From: Nitrospirota bacterium
Lineage (GTDB): Bacteria; Nitrospirota; Thermodesulfovibrionia; Thermodesulfovibrionales; UBA9159
Length of the DNA: 64,000 nucleotides
Reading direction: 5' to 3'
Assembly (NCBI GenBank): GCA_021790195.1
Contig: JAJYIF010000005.1
Span: 1-64,000, forward strand
In this document: positions 62,601-64,000 of the stretch, piece after piece
How the letters are laid out: every line of letters begins with the position of its first letter
How positions within the stretch are numbered: position 1 is the first letter of the stretch
The notes under the pieces: generated by a model
The model's input: the letters and a program-made list of their open reading frames with translations, nothing else
Told to the model about the DNA's origin: nothing
Databases searched by the model: none
Translations under genes and position numbers: made by a program

Positions 62601-64000
62601 ATGAAGGACAAGCCTTTCCTGCAGATCGAGATAGACGAGCACAGCGCGGATGCCGGCGCCATTACAAGGTGTGAGGCGTTCCTCGACAGCATTGGACAAC
62701 AGCGCGAAAGCCGTGACGAGTTATCCGTAATGAGTAATGAGTCAAAAGATGAGAAAGGGCCCAACGCCACATCATGCATTGCAGACCGCGGACCATATTC
62801 TCCGGGCTCGCCACGCGTCGCGCGTTGCACATCACTCAAGAAGAGGACCGTGTACATACCGAGGATGGCCGAGCAAGCCTTTGCCATCGCCGCCGCCTTT
62901 GAAAGGTGCGGCGTTCCTGCGGAGGTGCTTCCGGAATCGACCAAGGACTCGGTCGATATCGGAAGGAGATATGTTACAGGCAAGGAATGTTATCCCTGCG
63001 CCGTGACCACCGGCGACATGCTGAAGAAGGCCCTTTCGCCGGGTTTCGATCCCGCCAAGTCGGCCTTTTTCATGCCTTCTGGCACGGGGCCGTGCCGCTT
63101 CGGGCAGTACAATGTCTTCCACCGTATGGTCCTCGACGATATCGGGCACGACCAGGTGCCGATCTTTTCACCTAACCAGGACACAAACTTCTACAGGGAA
63201 CTCGGCATTGTCGGAAGGGACCTCTCGGCCTTTGCGTGGAAAGGCATCATCGCTTACGGACTCCTGGTCAAAAGTCTTCATGAGACAAGGCCCTATGAAG
63301 AAGAGAAAGGAAAGGCCGACAGATTGTATCACAAATACCTGAACAGGCTTTACACCTCTCTGAGAGGCGCTGACGGAAGCGTCGAGGCGGTCTTGCGGGA
63401 CATGAGGAGAGATTTTGAGACCGTTCCGAGGCATGGGGGGAAGAAGCCGCTTATCGGGCTTGTAGGAGAGATCTTCGTGCGCAGCCACCGCTTTTCTAAT
63501 GAGGACCTCGTCAAGAAGGTAGAGGCGCTCGGAGGAGAGGTCTGGCTCGCCCCCCTGGAAGAATGGATCTACTACGTTAATGAGATGTCGGTCAGAAAAG
63601 CCTTGATTAATAAGGAGCGGTCTGCTATCATTGAGATTCTTCTGAAGAGATTCTTTCAGAGACGGATAGAGCACAAGTACTGCAGGTATTTCACAGGTTT
63701 TCTGAAGACCTTGAAAGAGCCTGAGACAAAAGAGACCTTGAAAAAGGCGTCTCCCTATCTGCACGATTCGTTCGAAGGAGAGGCGATCCTCAGCATCGGG
63801 AAGAGCATCGATTTCATCGAAAGGGGCGTTTCCGGCATTATCAACGCTATGCCTTTCGGGTGCATGCCCGGCACCGTCGTCACGACATTAATGCACGGTC
63901 TGAGCAGGGATTACGGAATTCCCTGCATAAGCATCCCGTACGACGGCACCGAATCGCCGACAACGGAGATTCAGCTTGAGGCGTTCATGAATCAGGCGGC
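59604..64000 (+). CDS. Giant acyl-CoA dehydratase activase-type protein (two ASKHA domains + DUF2229 + dehydratase-like part), truncated at right edge
   Basis: An open frame of at least 1,465 codons with no stop before the window ends. Domain 1 (residues ~1-265): GLDAGSVSVKLVV, IELGGEDSKL and CAAGTGSFLDQQAERL. Domain 2 (~317-585): GIDIGSISTNLAV, FEIGGQDSKYI and CAAGTGSFLEEQAEKL. Both are BadF/HgdC-like ATPases that bind a bridging [4Fe-4S]. Then comes a DUF2229-type region (CKGCPNVCEI; CFPIKVAYGH; NFSCGPDSF) and a C-terminal part with GKECYPCAVTTGD, GTGPCRFGQ and PFGCMPGTVV. Such fusions energise electrons for 2-hydroxyacyl-CoA dehydratases or similar radical reactions. CGGAGAAC precedes the ATG. 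The linkers are unusually low in family character (see findings). Confidence 0.9.
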   Translation, partial: MIFIGLDAGSVSVKLVVLDRSGKKLEGHYTRHRGHPQKTALELLEMATRAAGGPFHLSITGSSGRLMASALGLGFTNEVVAQSYAARKLYPEIKTIIELGGEDSKLIALGGNGLKDFAMNSVCAAGTGSFLDQQAERLKLSIEEFSELARKSKPSRIAGRCSVFAKSDMIHLQQIATPVEDIVAGLCFAVARNFKGSIVRGRTIEEPVSFHGGVAANKGMVRAFREVFGFDRFFVPEDFALMGALGAAFKDMDEGAENILEPKKLATLTQSSGYSEYGHKPLIVEGDEFLERHIKDSIESKVQGSSADKDSGGQDTRPMTRAFLGIDIGSISTNLAVIDEDSNLLAKRYLMTAGRPIEAVNQGLREIGEEIGDRIEIAGVGTTGSGRYMIADYVGADIVKNEITAQATAAAFIDGNVDTIFEIGGQDSKYISLRDGVIVDFEMNKACAAGTGSFLEEQAEKLNISIKKDFAECAFSSGNPCRLGERCTVFMENSLMANLQKGADKNDLLAGLAYSIVQNYINKVVAGKPIGRNIFFQGGVAFNKSVVAAFEKYLDRKITVPPNHDVTGAIGMALIAMRHVKNEVTEYRGNGVSEHGNAASHRNAATPTPHYTKFKGFELSRRSYQITSFECKGCPNVCEINRVKIEGENGNLFYGGRCEKYDVRQGKGPSPFPDLFAYREEALWKEHLKRQSAVTGQESIIRGNASHDLGERIAENRLSTADSRPRIGVPYIFFFHDYLPFWTTLLWEMGFEVEVSPKTNREIINIGSESVLADTCFPIKVAYGHIKYLVDKGVDTLLIPSFVNMNTADEEFERGYACPLTQTIPYAARVAHPKARIIAPVVNLREGKSGTNKLAEEIARSFRPLGIRKSVVLKALKETEKAQREFATSIKARGAEILSSIREKTAVIIGRPYNAFEAGMNLNIPRKLSDLGVFAVPMDFLPSAGLKIDDKWPNMYWRSGQRILKSARLIREHPHLYAIFIGNFSCGPDSFILKYFKEEMKDKPFLQIEIDEHSADAGAITRCEAFLDSIGQQRESRDELSVMSNESKDEKGPNATSCIADRGPYSPGSPRVARCTSLKKRTVYIPRMAEQAFAIAAAFERCGVPAEVLPESTKDSVDIGRRYVTGKECYPCAVTTGDMLKKALSPGFDPAKSAFFMPSGTGPCRFGQYNVFHRMVLDDIGHDQVPIFSPNQDTNFYRELGIVGRDLSAFAWKGIIAYGLLVKSLHETRPYEEEKGKADRLYHKYLNRLYTSLRGADGSVEAVLRDMRRDFETVPRHGGKKPLIGLVGEIFVRSHRFSNEDLVKKVEALGGEVWLAPLEEWIYYVNEMSVRKALINKERSAIIEILLKRFFQRRIEHKYCRYFTGFLKTLKEPETKETLKKASPYLHDSFEGEAILSIGKSIDFIERGVSGIINAMPFGCMPGTVVTTLMHGLSRDYGIPCISIPYDGTESPTTEIQLEAFMNQA
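61369..61436. repeat. Inverted repeat inside the activase coding sequence
   Basis: GTAATGGGGTGTCGG and CCGACGCCCCATTAC (15 bases, one mismatch) face each other across 38 bases. The whole unit is translated in frame as an interdomain linker between the second ASKHA domain and the Cys-rich DUF2229 region. The amino-acid sequence (GNGVSEHGNAASHRNAATPT) has no family resemblance. Confidence 0.7.

Overview
The window is bacterial chromosomal DNA. It has no rRNA, tRNA, CRISPR array, integrase or intact transposase that I can see, and gene density is high. The genes suggest a Gram-negative (several lipoproteins, a TolC/HlyD/RND efflux system, outer-membrane beta-barrels), anaerobic or facultative organism: rubredoxin with a ferritin-like peroxide-defence protein, a split-Soret-type cytochrome c, a 2-hydroxyacyl-CoA-dehydratase-type activase, DUF3786 and DUF6485 Fe-S/Cys-rich proteins, citramalate synthase for isoleucine, and a succinate dehydrogenase/fumarate reductase with a b558-type anchor. 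This mix is typical of Nitrospirota (Thermodesulfovibrionia) or Desulfobacterota-like lineages. The lineage is an inference from gene content only; no marker gene settles it.

Layout. 1-10.7 kb: a sensor kinase, a NarL-type regulator and a receiver-only regulator, followed on the same strand by a run of exported or membrane proteins (DPP-IV-type peptidase lipoprotein, two metallophosphoesterase lipoproteins, a TPR-like lipoprotein of unknown function, a DUF1624 membrane acyltransferase, and a protein ending in a chagasin-type protease-inhibitor domain). 10.7-11.7 kb: a VapC toxin with a 5'-damaged antitoxin. 11.7-16.5 kb (minus): lysC, cimA, ilvC, psd. 16.7-17.7 kb (plus): aroF. 17.7-22.2 kb (minus): a complete liv-type branched-chain amino-acid ABC transporter. 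22.3-25.8 kb (minus): sdhCAB with a palindromic element between sdhA and sdhB. 26-28.3 kb (minus): malic enzyme, ferritin-like protein and rubredoxin.

28.5-31.6 kb is an accessory island: a HigBA-type toxin-antitoxin pair with a palindromic operator, a palindromic intergenic repeat, and an XhoI/PaeR7I-like restriction endonuclease overlapping a beta-class SPPY methyltransferase. 31.7-33.9 kb: surE and a COG2509-type flavoprotein. 34.1-37.1 kb (minus): a likely metal/redox unit of a NosL-domain/beta-barrel fusion, a Tat-exported split-Soret-like cytochrome and a small exported Cys protein. 37.3-39.4 kb: pcm, then a nickel/cobalt uptake unit (nikR-cbiM-PDGLE) with a very clear promoter and a NikR-like half-site repeat. 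39.5-48.3 kb (plus): a PepSY protein, an OmpR-type regulator, a kinase, a dual-specificity-type phosphatase and a TolC-HlyD-RND efflux system, probably one sensing/efflux module.

48.3-51.5 kb: argJ and acs, followed by a promoter-plus-terminator cassette that could encode a roughly 75-nt small RNA. 51.8-55 kb: a DUF362 ferredoxin-like protein, a zinc-ribbon receiver protein and a beta-CASP ribonuclease. 55.5-57 kb: a repeat-rich beta-helix surface protein with an IPTL-CTERM tail. 57.4-59.3 kb (minus): a UbiA-type prenyltransferase, DUF3786 and DUF6485. 59.6 kb to the right edge: a giant acyl-CoA-dehydratase-activase-type protein (over 1,465 residues, running off the window) whose interdomain linkers look like in-frame insertions of repeat DNA.
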